The notes beneath the pieces were generated by a model. That model was not told where the DNA came from. It was given only the letters and a program-made list of their open reading frames with translations, and did no database searches. A stretch of 64,000 nucleotides of DNA from Azospirillum brasilense (GTDB lineage Bacteria > Pseudomonadota > Alphaproteobacteria > Azospirillales > Azospirillaceae). Where the stretch lies: positions 62,001-126,000 of the forward strand of contig NZ_VITH01000016.1 of the NCBI RefSeq assembly GCF_007827815.1, given 5' to 3'. A program made the translations under genes and the position numbers. Below are positions 16,562 to 25,830 of the stretch, one piece after another. Numbering within the stretch: position 1 is the stretch's first letter; each line of letters begins with the position of its first letter.

Positions 16562-19006
16562 ATGGAGCCCCCACGCCTCGCATCACCGGACGTCCCAATG
16601 CCAGACCTGACCACGACCGCAGCAAAAGCCAGACATCACGGCCCGATCCATCGGGATCAGACCGATGGAAGCGGCTCCAACGAGCCCAGCCGTTCCCCCT
16701 GGCTGGCGCGGTCCAAGGCGGGCACGCTGGCAGCCTTGGCCGGCCAGCTGCAAAGCGCCAAGATCCCACCCTTGGAGATCGTGCCGCTGACGGAATGGCT
16801 GCGTGAGCCCGGACGAATCCTGGCCGTCCTCAAGGCCAAGGGCTGGTCCCTCATGGCCGTCCGATCATCCGCCGCACAGGAGGACGCCGCCGACGGCTCC
16901 ATGGCCGGTGCGTTCACCACCCGGCTCCAGGTTCGCCCCGAAGATCTTGCCGAGGCTTGCGCGGACGTCGCCTGCTCGATGGCCGAAGCCCCCGGCCTCC
17001 ATGAGTTCTTCGTACAGCCGATGGTCGAGGACGTGGTCATGGCCGGGGTGGCCTTCACCTGCGACCCCAACGGCGGCGGTCCCTATCACGTCGTCAACTA
17101 CAGCGAGGGTCAGCGCACCGACGCCGTAACGAGCGGCGACGGCGAAGGGTTGCGCACCTGCTACATCCACCACGCGGCTCCGTGTCCGCCCGCCGCCCTG
17201 TCGGGAGTTGCGGCCCTGCTGCAGGAACTCGGCAACCTGTTCTCCGGCCTGCCGCTGGACGTCGAATTCGCCGTTCAGGGCGACGGATCGGTGGTGCTGC
17301 TCCAAGTCCGTCCCCTCGTCCTGCGGGTCCCTCGGCCGAACCCCGCCGAACACGCCGCCTGGGTCGAGCGGATCGCCGCCAAGGTGACCGCCGGCCAGAC
17401 ACGCCATCCCTTCCTGTTCGGCCAACGCACGGTTTACGGGGTGATGCCGGACTGGAACCCCGCCGAGATCATCGGTGTCCGGCCAAGGCCGCTCGCCCTG
17501 TCGCTCTACAAGGAGATGGTGACCGACGCCATCTGGGCCTATCAGCGCGACAATTACGGTTACCGCAACCTGCGCAGCTTCCCCCTGCTGCAGAGCTTCC
17601 AGGGCGTGCCGTTCATCGACGTGCGGGTCAGCTTCAACTCCTTCCTGCCCAAGGACCTGCCGGACGAACTGGCGGAGCGGCTGACCGACCATTACCTCAC
17701 CACCCTCATCGAACACCCGGCCTGCCATGACAAGGTCGAGTTCGACATCGTGTTCAGCTGCTACACCTTCGATCTTCCGGAGCGGCTGGAACGGCTGGCG
17801 TCCGCCGGCTTCACCGAGACGGAGATCGGCACGCTGTCCGACAGCCTTCGCCGCCTCACCCACCGGATCATCCATCATGGGCAGGGCTTGTGGCGGCAGG
17901 ACCGGGCGAAGCTGGACATACTGGCCACGCGGCGCCGCACGATCCTGGACAGCAACCTCGACAGCCTGCACAAGATCTATTGGCTGCTGGAAGACTGCAA
18001 GCGCTACGGCACTCTGCCCTTCGCCGGGCTGGCGCGGGCCGGCTTCATCGCGGTCCAACTCCTGCGCTCGCTGGTTGATGTCGGGGTCTTCTCGGAGGCC
18101 GAGCGCAGCCAGTTCATGCGTTCACTGGAAACCGTGTCGAGCGAGATGGGACGCGACTTCCAGCGGCTGTCGAAACCCGCCTTCCTGGATCGCTACGGGC
18201 ATCTGCGACCGGGCACCTACGACATCACGTCGCCCCGCTACGACGCCGCGCCGGATCTGTATTTCGATTGGTCGAACCAGGACAAACCGCAGCCGCAACC
18301 GGCCGAAACCTTCTGCCTCAGCCTGGAGCAGTTCCGGCGGATCGAAGGGCTGATGAAGCAGCACGGGTTGGACGACTCCCTGCTGGGCCTGTTCGATTTC
18401 CTCAAGGCGGCGATCGAGGGGCGGGAATACGCCAAGTTCATCTTCACCGCCAACCTCAGCGACGCCATGGAGCTGTTCGCGGAGTGGGGGGCCGGGCTGG
18501 GCTTCGACCGCGAGGCGCTGTCCTTCGCCGACATCGGGACGGTTGCCCGCTTGGCCGGCGGGGCAGACGAGGCACACGGCCTGCTGGCGCGCTCCATCGC
18601 GGAAGGCCGCGAGCGCCATGCCCGCACGAACACGATCGTGCTGCCCCCTCTCGTCACCGAGCCGGGCGACGCATGGAGCTTCCATCTGCCCACGACCGCG
18701 CCCAACTTCGTCACCCAGAAGCGCGTTTCAGCCCCCGTCGCCCTGGCGGACGCCGGGCGCGCGGCGCTGCGGGACCGCATCGTCCTGATCCCCGCCGCCG
18801 ACCCCGGTTACGACTGGCTGTTCACCTGCGGCATCGCCGGCTTCATCACGAAGTATGGCGGCATCAACTCCCACATGGCGATCCGGGCGCAGGAGCTTGG
18901 TCTGCCAGCGGTGATCGGGTGCGGCGAAGCCTATTACCAATCCTGGTCGCGGGCCCGCCGGCTGCAGATCGACGGCGCCGGACGGCAGGTGACGATCCTG
19001 ATGTGA
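16562..19006 (+). CDS. PEP-synthase-like kinase, probable L-glutamine kinase (Cj1418-like)
   Basis: About 814 residues. The N-terminal third is an ATP-grasp domain of the PEP-synthase/PPDK type (AVRSSAAQED...SMAGAF). The C-terminus has the swivelling phosphohistidine domain, GGINSHMAIRAQELGLP, with the His about 44 residues from the end. There is no PEP/pyruvate TIM barrel; the centre (about 270-700) is helical. This build and size match C. jejuni Cj1418, which phosphorylates the amide nitrogen of L-glutamine to start phosphoramidate synthesis. The hydrolase and cytidylyltransferase that act next follow immediately. The start is uncertain: ATG 16562 and ATG 16598 are both possible and neither has a good ribosome site. 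Function is inferred from architecture plus gene order. Confidence 0.8.
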   Translation: MEPPRLASPDVPMPDLTTTAAKARHHGPIHRDQTDGSGSNEPSRSPWLARSKAGTLAALAGQLQSAKIPPLEIVPLTEWLREPGRILAVLKAKGWSLMAVRSSAAQEDAADGSMAGAFTTRLQVRPEDLAEACADVACSMAEAPGLHEFFVQPMVEDVVMAGVAFTCDPNGGGPYHVVNYSEGQRTDAVTSGDGEGLRTCYIHHAAPCPPAALSGVAALLQELGNLFSGLPLDVEFAVQGDGSVVLLQVRPLVLRVPRPNPAEHAAWVERIAAKVTAGQTRHPFLFGQRTVYGVMPDWNPAEIIGVRPRPLALSLYKEMVTDAIWAYQRDNYGYRNLRSFPLLQSFQGVPFIDVRVSFNSFLPKDLPDELAERLTDHYLTTLIEHPACHDKVEFDIVFSCYTFDLPERLERLASAGFTETEIGTLSDSLRRLTHRIIHHGQGLWRQDRAKLDILATRRRTILDSNLDSLHKIYWLLEDCKRYGTLPFAGLARAGFIAVQLLRSLVDVGVFSEAERSQFMRSLETVSSEMGRDFQRLSKPAFLDRYGHLRPGTYDITSPRYDAAPDLYFDWSNQDKPQPQPAETFCLSLEQFRRIEGLMKQHGLDDSLLGLFDFLKAAIEGREYAKFIFTANLSDAMELFAEWGAGLGFDREALSFADIGTVARLAGGADEAHGLLARSIAEGRERHARTNTIVLPPLVTEPGDAWSFHLPTTAPNFVTQKRVSAPVALADAGRAALRDRIVLIPAADPGYDWLFTCGIAGFITKYGGINSHMAIRAQELGLPAVIGCGEAYYQSWSRARRLQIDGAGRQVTILM

Positions 19007-19046
19007 GCCGCTGATGCGCACAGCCCCAACCGACAAAGGAACGCGC

Positions 19047-19649
19047 ATGCCCCTGCCGGTGATCGGCTTGACCCAGAGGGTCGAGGAGGTGGCGGACTGG
19101 AACGAGCGGCGCGACCAGCTCGACCAGAACTGGGTGCGCTTCGTCCAGGCGCTTGGGGCGGTGGCCCTGCCGCTGCCGAACCATCTGGAGACGGTGGAAG
19201 CCCTGGCGGAAGGATTGTCCGGGGTCATCCTCACTGGCGGCGGCGATCCGGGGGCGCTGGGGGGCACGGCGCCGGAACGCGACGCCGTCGAACAGGAGCT
19301 GATCCGCCGGGCCAGCGGCGGCGCCTTTCCTCTGGCCGGCGTGTGCCGGGGCTTCCAATCCCTGGCCTGCGCCTTCGGTGGCGTGTTCGCCGAGGCCACG
19401 GGGCACATCGGCACGCCGCACCCGATCGAGGGACGCTGGGGCGGGCGCACGGTCAACAGCTTCCATCGCTACGGCTTGCCCAGGGCCCCCGGACCCTGGA
19501 TCGTGGAGGCCCGCAGCGCCGACGGCCTGATCGAAGCAATGCGCCACCCCACGCTTCCCCTGGCCGCCGTTATGTGGCATCCGGAGCGGACCCTGCCCTT
19601 CGATCCACGGGACATCGCCCTGTTCCGCAACCTGCTGGCCCTGCCATGA
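19047..19649 (+). CDS. Class I glutamine amidotransferase-type hydrolase, probable gamma-glutamyl-CDP-amidate hydrolase (Cj1417-like)
   Basis: 200 residues of the GATase1/peptidase C26 fold. The nucleophile elbow is GVCRGFQ (Cys), and the His/Glu pair is in MWHPER. In the C. jejuni pathway Cj1417 removes glutamate from CDP-L-glutamine to leave cytidine diphosphoramidate. The position here between the Cj1418-like and Cj1416-like genes is the same grouping. AAAGGA sits 7 bases before ATG 19047, so that start is preferred over the in-frame ATG at 19014. It overlaps the next gene by 4 bases (ATGA). Confidence 0.82.
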   Translation: MPLPVIGLTQRVEEVADWNERRDQLDQNWVRFVQALGAVALPLPNHLETVEALAEGLSGVILTGGGDPGALGGTAPERDAVEQELIRRASGGAFPLAGVCRGFQSLACAFGGVFAEATGHIGTPHPIEGRWGGRTVNSFHRYGLPRAPGPWIVEARSADGLIEAMRHPTLPLAAVMWHPERTLPFDPRDIALFRNLLALP

Positions 19650-20401
19650 AAGCCATCCTTCTCGCCGCCGGCCGGGGTTCGCGCCTTGGCACCGCCACCG
19701 ACACCCACCCCAAATGCTACGTCTCCCTGCACGGGCGTCCTCTGGTGCGGTGGCAGATCGAGGCGCTGACGGCCGCCGGGATCGGAGAGATCGCGGTGGT
19801 TCGCGGCTATCTCGCCGATTTCTGGGACCGGCAGGAACTGCCGGTGTCGCGCTTCTTCACCAACGACCGCTGGCAGCAGACCAACATGGTCGCCTCGCTG
19901 GCCTGCGCGGACGACTGGCTTGCCGCCGCTCCCTGCGTCGTCAGCTACACCGACATCGTCTACAGCCCCGGCAGCGTCCGCAGGCTGATGGCAGCGCCAG
20001 GCGACATCGCCATCACCTACGACCCGAACTGGCTGTCGCTGTGGAGCCGTCGTTTCGCCGACCCGCTGGACGACGCGGAGACGTTCCGGGTCGACGCGCG
20101 CGGACGGCTGGTCGAGATCGGCGCCCGCCCGAAGTCCCTCGCGGAGGTCGAAGGCCAATACATGGGCCTGCTCCGCCTGACGCCGGCCGGCTGGCGGACG
20201 GTGACGGATTATCTGGGCGGACTTCCGGCGGCGGAGGCCGACCGGCTCGACATGACCGGCCTGCTGTCCCGCCTGCTGTCCCGCGGGGTGGAGATCCAGG
20301 CGGTCCCCATCGCCGATCCCTGGTGCGAAGTCGATCAGCCGAGCGACCTCACCGTGGCCGAGCGGATCTTCAGCCCCGCCGGCGGCATCGTCGGACGCTG
20401 A
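19646..20401 (+). CDS. Nucleotidyltransferase, probable CTP:phosphoglutamine cytidylyltransferase (Cj1416-like)
   Basis: 251 residues. The N-terminal signature is MKAILLAAGRGSRLG followed by PKCYVSLHGRPL, the sugar-phosphate nucleotidyltransferase loop, and the metal-binding Asp is in SYTDIVY. The length is close to that of Cj1416, which joins CMP to glutamine phosphate. It is the last gene of the rightward set and overlaps the hydrolase gene by 4 bases. Without that context it would be called a phosphocholine- or hexose-phosphate nucleotidyltransferase; the three-gene grouping is what supports the specific role. Confidence 0.82.
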   Translation: MKAILLAAGRGSRLGTATDTHPKCYVSLHGRPLVRWQIEALTAAGIGEIAVVRGYLADFWDRQELPVSRFFTNDRWQQTNMVASLACADDWLAAAPCVVSYTDIVYSPGSVRRLMAAPGDIAITYDPNWLSLWSRRFADPLDDAETFRVDARGRLVEIGARPKSLAEVEGQYMGLLRLTPAGWRTVTDYLGGLPAAEADRLDMTGLLSRLLSRGVEIQAVPIADPWCEVDQPSDLTVAERIFSPAGGIVGR

Positions 20402-20408
20402 ACCGCCG

Positions 20409-21563
20409 CTACAACGCGTCCAGGTCCGCCAGGATCTGTTCGGCCCGGTGGCGCCACAAATGCTTGCGCGCGATCACCTCCGCCGCGGCGGCGCCCATGC
20501 GCATCCGGGCCGCGTCGTCGCGCAGGGCGCGGGCCGCCGCGTCCCCGAAGTCGGTGGCGTCGTAGTCGACATAGTGCGTGCCGGGCTGGAAGTCGGTGTG
20601 GAAATGCTCGTCGACGTCCGGACGGCGGACCCGGTTGATCATGACCACCGACCCGCAGCCCATGGCGTCGAGCGTGCGGAAATGCAGCGGCCACGCCGAA
20701 TTGTTGACGGTCAGCCGCGACGACCGGTAGGCGGCGGCAAGATCGTGCGGATCGACCAGTTCTCCGCCATACCGGCGGGCATAATCCGGCCACAGGATCC
20801 AGCCGAGGTTGCCGAAGAAACGGACGTTGGAGGAGACGCGCAGCATGGCGTCGGCCACGGCGCGACGGTCCTTGATGCGCAACAGGACCTCGTCGAAGAG
20901 GAACAGCGCGTTTGCATCCAGCGCCTTCGGGGACAGCGTCACGCCGCGGCGCGCGCACTCGTCCACCAGAAATCCGTGGACCGCGCCCAGACGGATGTCG
21001 GCATAGCCGATGGACGACGCGAGGAAGGCGTCGGCGAATGCGGCGAAGGTTCCCACCACCTGCCCATCGACCTCGACGGCCGCCTGCATCACCGCTTCGG
21101 GCGGCGGCGGGTACATGTGCCCGATCAGCGAGAGATCCCAGAGCGGTTCCGTGGGCTTCGGTCGATGGATGTCCGGGTTCACGCCCGGCCACAGATACCG
21201 CCAGGCGGGCAGCGTGGCCGGATCGATCCCGTAAATGTCCGGCGGCAGCATGAAGTAGAAAAGGTCGCTGCCGCCGAACCGGTCGAGCAGCCGCTGCCCG
21301 TCATACTGGAAATCCTGCATCCAGGCGAGATGGCGGCACGGCACGTCGCAGCCGGTGATCTGGTCTCGGCAGCGGTTGATTTCCAGAATCGCGTCGGGGC
21401 GGAAATTGCCGAGGAAAGCGGTGAGCAGGCGCCCGTCCGGCAGCGGCCAGCCGGCGTGCGCATCCACCCCAAGTTCGGCGAAGCCGGCCCGCAGGCCCAT
21501 CAGAACGTTGACGTAAAGCGGCGAGGCCGGAGCGAACAAGGCGATGCGCGGACGACGGGCCAT
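20409..21563 (-). CDS. CgeB-like glycosyltransferase (GT-B fold)
   Basis: 384 residues resembling spore-protein CgeB-type glycosyltransferases. A GT-B N-terminal half (ALFAPASPLYVNVLMGLRAG, ILEINRCRDQI) is followed by WPGVNPDIHRP and LSLIGHMYP. The donor-binding C-terminal half has VRFFGNLGW, AAAYRSSRLTVNNS and LDAMGCGSVVM. The GT-B C-terminal pattern indicates a nucleotide-sugar donor. The gene converges on the cytidylyltransferase gene, only 7 bases from its stop. Its ATG overlaps the stop of the small Rossmann gene upstream, so the two are coupled. Confidence 0.8.
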   Translation of the reverse strand: MARRPRIALFAPASPLYVNVLMGLRAGFAELGVDAHAGWPLPDGRLLTAFLGNFRPDAILEINRCRDQITGCDVPCRHLAWMQDFQYDGQRLLDRFGGSDLFYFMLPPDIYGIDPATLPAWRYLWPGVNPDIHRPKPTEPLWDLSLIGHMYPPPPEAVMQAAVEVDGQVVGTFAAFADAFLASSIGYADIRLGAVHGFLVDECARRGVTLSPKALDANALFLFDEVLLRIKDRRAVADAMLRVSSNVRFFGNLGWILWPDYARRYGGELVDPHDLAAAYRSSRLTVNNSAWPLHFRTLDAMGCGSVVMINRVRRPDVDEHFHTDFQPGTHYVDYDATDFGDAAARALRDDAARMRMGAAAAEVIARKHLWRHRAEQILADLDAL

Positions 21564-21949
21564 CACCCGGCCTCCGGCACGGTCAGGCGGACGCGTCCGT
21601 CCACAAGGCGCGACGCCATGCGGCTCTGCTCCAGCAGGGCCATCGCCAGGAGCGAGCCATCCAAAGCGTCCGTGATGCCGTGCGCCACCAGATGGCGCTC
21701 GATCTCGCCGACGAAAGTGGAGCCGATGAGCAGCGCATCCCCCGCCCGGCGCATCGCGAGGTACCGGTCGAAGCGATGCATGGGCAGCCCGTCCACGCGG
21801 CCCTCGCGGAACGAGTCGACGTATCCGGCCACATCCAGACCCGAACGGATCAGATAGCGCGCCAAGGCCTGCCCGCCGGCACCCGAACCGTAGACATAGA
21901 CGCGCGCATCCCGGGGCAGATCGGAGGCGATGACGAACGGAACGGCCAT
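21563..21949 (-). CDS. Stand-alone PglD/NeuD-N-terminal-like Rossmann domain protein
   Basis: 128 residues consisting of one nucleotide-binding domain: VYVYGSGAGGQALARYL (glycine-rich loop), GYVDSFREGRVDGLPM (GxxD turn plus hairpin), then FDRYL and LLIGSTFVGEIERHL. The same domain is fused to radical SAM, glycosyltransferase-like, sulfotransferase-like and methyltransferase enzymes in this island; here it is free. In PglD and NeuD the equivalent domain binds the UDP part of a nucleotide sugar. The start is taken at ATG 21949, where the domain begins; the upstream open frame is not protein-like. It overlaps the CgeB-like gene, so it may act with that transferase. No enzymatic motif beyond nucleotide binding is seen. 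Confidence 0.75.
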   Translation of the reverse strand: MAVPFVIASDLPRDARVYVYGSGAGGQALARYLIRSGLDVAGYVDSFREGRVDGLPMHRFDRYLAMRRAGDALLIGSTFVGEIERHLVAHGITDALDGSLLAMALLEQSRMASRLVDGRVRLTVPEAG

Positions 21950-22204
21950 GAACACCCTGGAAGTGGCGCACTGGAAGCCCGGAAGCGGGCGGGATCGGGG
22001 AAACGATATGCGAAACGGACCGCGAGGAGGACACAATTCGCCCGGCCTGGCCCGCGCATGCGGCGCGTCCTCCACGCCCGTGAACCCGGCGCGCCGCAGC
22101 CGGTGAAGCGCGGCCCAGGCCGCGTCACCGATAAGGCCTTGACCCACCGTGAAGGGCTGCTCCAAGGTCGCTTCCCTCGATTGTCTTTCCCCCGAGCGGA
22201 CATC

Positions 22205-24601
22205 ATGGTGTCAGAGCCTCTCCTCGATCCCGACTGGCTCGCCCGCATCGACGCCGCCGACGTCGTTTTTGTCGCTCAGGACGGCTTCAAGCTCGCTCCC
22301 GCCCGTGTGCGCGCCTACAGCTTCGCGAAGCTGGTCAACCAGCGCGGACTGCGCGCGGAGGTGCTCTCCTTTTTCGATCATCTCGGCGCGACCGAGCAAG
22401 GCGGGCTGGCGGCCAATCTGCCGGAGGAGGAGAAACTCCGCCTGAATCTGGCCGCCTTCGAGATCCTGTCGCACAACCCGCGGGCGCTGCTCTACGTGCA
22501 GAAGGCCGGCTACCACGCGGTGTCCTGTCTGATGGCGGCGGGCTGCAACGGCAACCGGATCGTGCTCGACTACGACGATTACGATCTGGGCAGCCAGCCC
22601 TTCCGCCGGATCGAGCCCTGGCTGCCGTCGCTGAAGCCCGAGGAGTTCCTCGCCCGCTTCGCCGAACGGGCCCAGGCCTGCGTGGCGTCCAGCCGGCGCA
22701 TCCTCGACCTGCTCGCCCCGTTCAATCCGAACACGCACCTCGTCCACACGGTGGCGGACCGCGACGTCTTCAATCCCGACCGCCGCGGCGAACCGCGCCG
22801 ACGCTTCGGCGATTGCGTGAACATCTTGTGGTGCGGCGACGTGTGGGGCGACATCCCCATGAAGGACATCGTCTTCGGCGTCGATGCCTTCGCCCTGGTC
22901 CCGAGCCGCATCCGTCGCAAGGCCCGCTTCCACATCATCGGCTTCGGCCGCGCCTGGGAGGAATTGAAGCGCCGCCTGCGGCAGCGCCACCCGGAGATGG
23001 ACAATCTGGTCTTCCACGAGCACATCCCGCCGGGCGAGTTCGGTGCGGTGCTCAACGAGATGGACATCGGCGTCCTGCCTTACGCCGACAACGCGTTCAA
23101 CGCCTCGAAAAGCCCGACCAAGATGTTCGAGTACATGCTGACCAAGGTGGCGATCTGCGCCACGCCGGTCGGCGAGGCGGTCCATTGCCTGGAGGACGGC
23201 GCGTCCATTCTGCTCGGCGAGGGGCTGGAGGATTTCTCCGACCGGCTGGCGACTCTGATCGGCGACGACGGCAAACGCCGGGCCGTGGCCGAAGCCGCCT
23301 ATGAACGGGCGCTCGCCGACTACACACTGGACGCCGTCGGCGACCGGCTGACCGCCATCATCCGGCAGGCCATGGCGCCGGACGCATCCGCCGGCCCGGC
23401 GGGCGTGCCTCTCGAAGCCTTCATGCGGCAGGCCCTCGGCCGCCGGCTGGCGATGCCCTCGCGCGAGGTGGCGCTCGCCCGCGGCGATCTGAAGGCTGCG
23501 GCCGCAGCTCCCGACCTCGCCACCGTCGATCCGCGCCGCTGGTCGGCGCCGCTGCTCGCCCTGCTGGATTGGCCGGGCGCCGCACGGAGCGAAGGCGTGC
23601 CTGAAGAGACGCTGGCCCGCATCCGCGAGGCGGCGCTCCGCCACCGCAACGCCCGCCGCCTGCGCCCGCGTCTGCGCATCGCCGCGACGGAACGGCCGGA
23701 CGGGCCGCCGTGCCTTGGCAAGCTGGCCGCGTCGGAGGACTGGGAGGACCCGGCCTGGTTCGCATGGGCACAGCGCTTCAAGACGAACTGCGGCACCTTC
23801 CATGTCACCGCCGCCGACAACATTCCCGATTTCGAGGCGCTGCGGGACGACGAGCTGCTCAACCACGTCTACAGCTACTTCAAGCGCAGCCGGGGAACCT
23901 GGGAGCGCGTGCATATGCTGTACGGGCTGGACCGGCTGGGGCTGCTCGACGGGACGGCCCGGATGCTGGCCGTCAGCACCGCCGTCGACGGCTTCTATCT
24001 CGCCCTGACGGAATGGGCCGCCCATGTGGACGTGCTGGACATCGGCGCCGATGCCGCAGCGCGGGCGGAGCGCGCGGCGGCGGGCGAGATGGACACTTGG
24101 CTGCTGAAGCCCCGTCTGTTCCACCGCGACCGGATCGCCGTCCACCACGGCCCGCCCGGTGCCCATCCCGAAGCCGCCGGGGAACGGCCCTGGGACGCAG
24201 TCCTTCTGCTCCAGGACGCGATCTTCGATCCGGCGGCCGGCGAAGTGCTCGCCTGGGCGGACGAGCGGCTGGCGGACGGCGGCGTTCTGGCCATCATGGG
24301 CCGGCTGCGCCTCGACGGTGGTCCGGATGTGGCGGGCCTCGGCCCCGAACTGGCCGGCGACGGACTCGCGGCCCTGTTCGAACGGCACACAGGCTTCGAA
24401 CTGCTGGGCGGCTTCGATTCATCGTTGAGCGACGCGACGCTCGACCGGCTGGTGCGGACCGGAGCGCCCGGCGCGGAGAATCCGCATCTGGTGGCGCTGA
24501 CCGGCGACACCCTCCTCGCGTCCGTGGTCTGGTTCTGCCGCAAGACGGGTCCCACGGTGCCCGGCGGCTGGACGCGGCTGGCCGCGGCGCTGAGGGACTG
24601 A
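22205..24601 (+). CDS. GT4 glycosyltransferase fused to a methyltransferase-like domain
   Basis: About 798 residues. Residues 1-400 are a GT4/GT-B glycosyltransferase (DVVFVAQDGFKLAPARVRAY at the start; MDIGVLPYADNAFNASKSPTKMFEYML as the donor-binding part). The C-terminal 250 residues look like a degenerate class I methyltransferase (VDVLDIGADAAARAERA; LAWADERLADGGVLAIMG). A full-length paralogue lies at 28733-31126 in opposite orientation. Together they bracket two epimerases and a B12-radical SAM gene. ATG 22205 was chosen because the upstream frame is not protein-like. Acceptor and donor are unknown. Confidence 0.82.
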   Translation: MVSEPLLDPDWLARIDAADVVFVAQDGFKLAPARVRAYSFAKLVNQRGLRAEVLSFFDHLGATEQGGLAANLPEEEKLRLNLAAFEILSHNPRALLYVQKAGYHAVSCLMAAGCNGNRIVLDYDDYDLGSQPFRRIEPWLPSLKPEEFLARFAERAQACVASSRRILDLLAPFNPNTHLVHTVADRDVFNPDRRGEPRRRFGDCVNILWCGDVWGDIPMKDIVFGVDAFALVPSRIRRKARFHIIGFGRAWEELKRRLRQRHPEMDNLVFHEHIPPGEFGAVLNEMDIGVLPYADNAFNASKSPTKMFEYMLTKVAICATPVGEAVHCLEDGASILLGEGLEDFSDRLATLIGDDGKRRAVAEAAYERALADYTLDAVGDRLTAIIRQAMAPDASAGPAGVPLEAFMRQALGRRLAMPSREVALARGDLKAAAAAPDLATVDPRRWSAPLLALLDWPGAARSEGVPEETLARIREAALRHRNARRLRPRLRIAATERPDGPPCLGKLAASEDWEDPAWFAWAQRFKTNCGTFHVTAADNIPDFEALRDDELLNHVYSYFKRSRGTWERVHMLYGLDRLGLLDGTARMLAVSTAVDGFYLALTEWAAHVDVLDIGADAAARAERAAAGEMDTWLLKPRLFHRDRIAVHHGPPGAHPEAAGERPWDAVLLLQDAIFDPAAGEVLAWADERLADGGVLAIMGRLRLDGGPDVAGLGPELAGDGLAALFERHTGFELLGGFDSSLSDATLDRLVRTGAPGAENPHLVALTGDTLLASVVWFCRKTGPTVPGGWTRLAAALRD

Positions 24602-24701
24602 TGCGAAAGCCTCGGCGGGGTGCAGGATTTGAGGCTTTGTTAACCGCCCCCCTTCGATCATCGACCCATTCGGCCGCAAGATATCTGGACAACGCCCCAT
24701 C

Positions 24702-25781
24702 ATGAACGCCACACGCCCCTGCAGGATCGTCGTCACCGGCGGGGCGGGATTCGTCGGCTCCAACCTTGCCCTTCTGTTCAAGCGCGACCAGCCCGAAGCC
24801 GAGGTCGTCGTCTTCGACAACCTGCGCCGGCGCGGTTCCGAACTGGCCCTGGAACGCCTGCGCGCGGGCGGCGTGCGCTTCGCTCACGGCGACGTGCGCA
24901 ACCCGGAGGATCTGGAGGAACTCGGCGCTTTCGACCTGCTGCTGGAATGCTCCGCCGAACCGTCGGTGCACGCCGGCTATGACGGCAGCCCGGCTTACGT
25001 CATCAACACCAACCTCGTCGGCACGGTGAACTGTCTGGAAGCGGCGCGGCGCCACGGCGCCGACATGGTGTTCCTGTCCACCAGCCGCGTCTATCCCATC
25101 GACCCGCTGCGCCGGCTACCATTGGAGCGCGGCGCCACGCGGCTGGTCCTGCCGGACGGCGCCGCCGGGCCGGGCTGGTCGGCGGCGGGCATCGCGACCG
25201 ACTTCCCGATGCCGGGCAGCCGCTCCATCTACGGCGCCACCAAGCTGGCGTCGGAACTGATGATCGAGGAATACGGCGCCATGTACGGCCTGCGCGCCGT
25301 CATCAACCGCTGCGGTGTGCTGACCGGCCCCTGGCAGATGGGCAAGGTGGACCAGGGCGTCGTCGTGCTGTGGGCGGCCCGGCATCTGTATGGCGGCACC
25401 CTGTCCTACAGCGGCTTCGGCGGAAAGGGGCTGCAGGTGCGCGACATGCTGCACGTCACCGACCTGTACGACCTGCTGACGGTGCAGGTGGCCGGCATGG
25501 ACCGGTTCAAGGGCCGCGTCTTCAACGTGGGCGGCGGGCCGGAGGTGAGCGTCTCGCTGGCTGAGCTGACCGCGCTCTGCGCGGAGCGGGCGGGCCGAAG
25601 CATTCCCATCGCCGCCAGCCCGGAAACCCGCGCCGCCGACATCCCCTGGTACGTGACCGACAACGCGGACGTCACGCAAGCGACCGGCTGGCGCCCACGA
25701 CAGACACCCGGCGTCATCATGGACGAGCTGTTCGGCTGGCTGGACGCCAACCGGCGCATCCTGGAACCGATTCTGTTATAG
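24702..25781 (+). CDS. NAD-dependent epimerase, CDP-paratose/tyvelose 2-epimerase-like
   Basis: 359 residues, extended SDR. The Rossmann motif is TGGAGFVGSN, followed by VVFDNLRRRGSE and FAHGDVRNPEDL, close to the pattern of CDP-paratose 2-epimerases (RfbE/TyvE). The catalytic Ser, Tyr and Lys are in FLSTSRVYP and SIYGATKLASE. Such enzymes epimerise CDP-3,6-dideoxyhexoses, but the exact sugar is unproven. It is followed after 50 bases by a second epimerase of related type and then a B12-radical SAM gene, so the three probably act on one sugar. Confidence 0.85.
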   Translation: MNATRPCRIVVTGGAGFVGSNLALLFKRDQPEAEVVVFDNLRRRGSELALERLRAGGVRFAHGDVRNPEDLEELGAFDLLLECSAEPSVHAGYDGSPAYVINTNLVGTVNCLEAARRHGADMVFLSTSRVYPIDPLRRLPLERGATRLVLPDGAAGPGWSAAGIATDFPMPGSRSIYGATKLASELMIEEYGAMYGLRAVINRCGVLTGPWQMGKVDQGVVVLWAARHLYGGTLSYSGFGGKGLQVRDMLHVTDLYDLLTVQVAGMDRFKGRVFNVGGGPEVSVSLAELTALCAERAGRSIPIAASPETRAADIPWYVTDNADVTQATGWRPRQTPGVIMDELFGWLDANRRILEPILL

Positions 25782-25830
25782 ACGGCGCTTGGCGGTCCTC
25801 CGCTCCACTTTCCCCGAGGAGAATTCCCTC

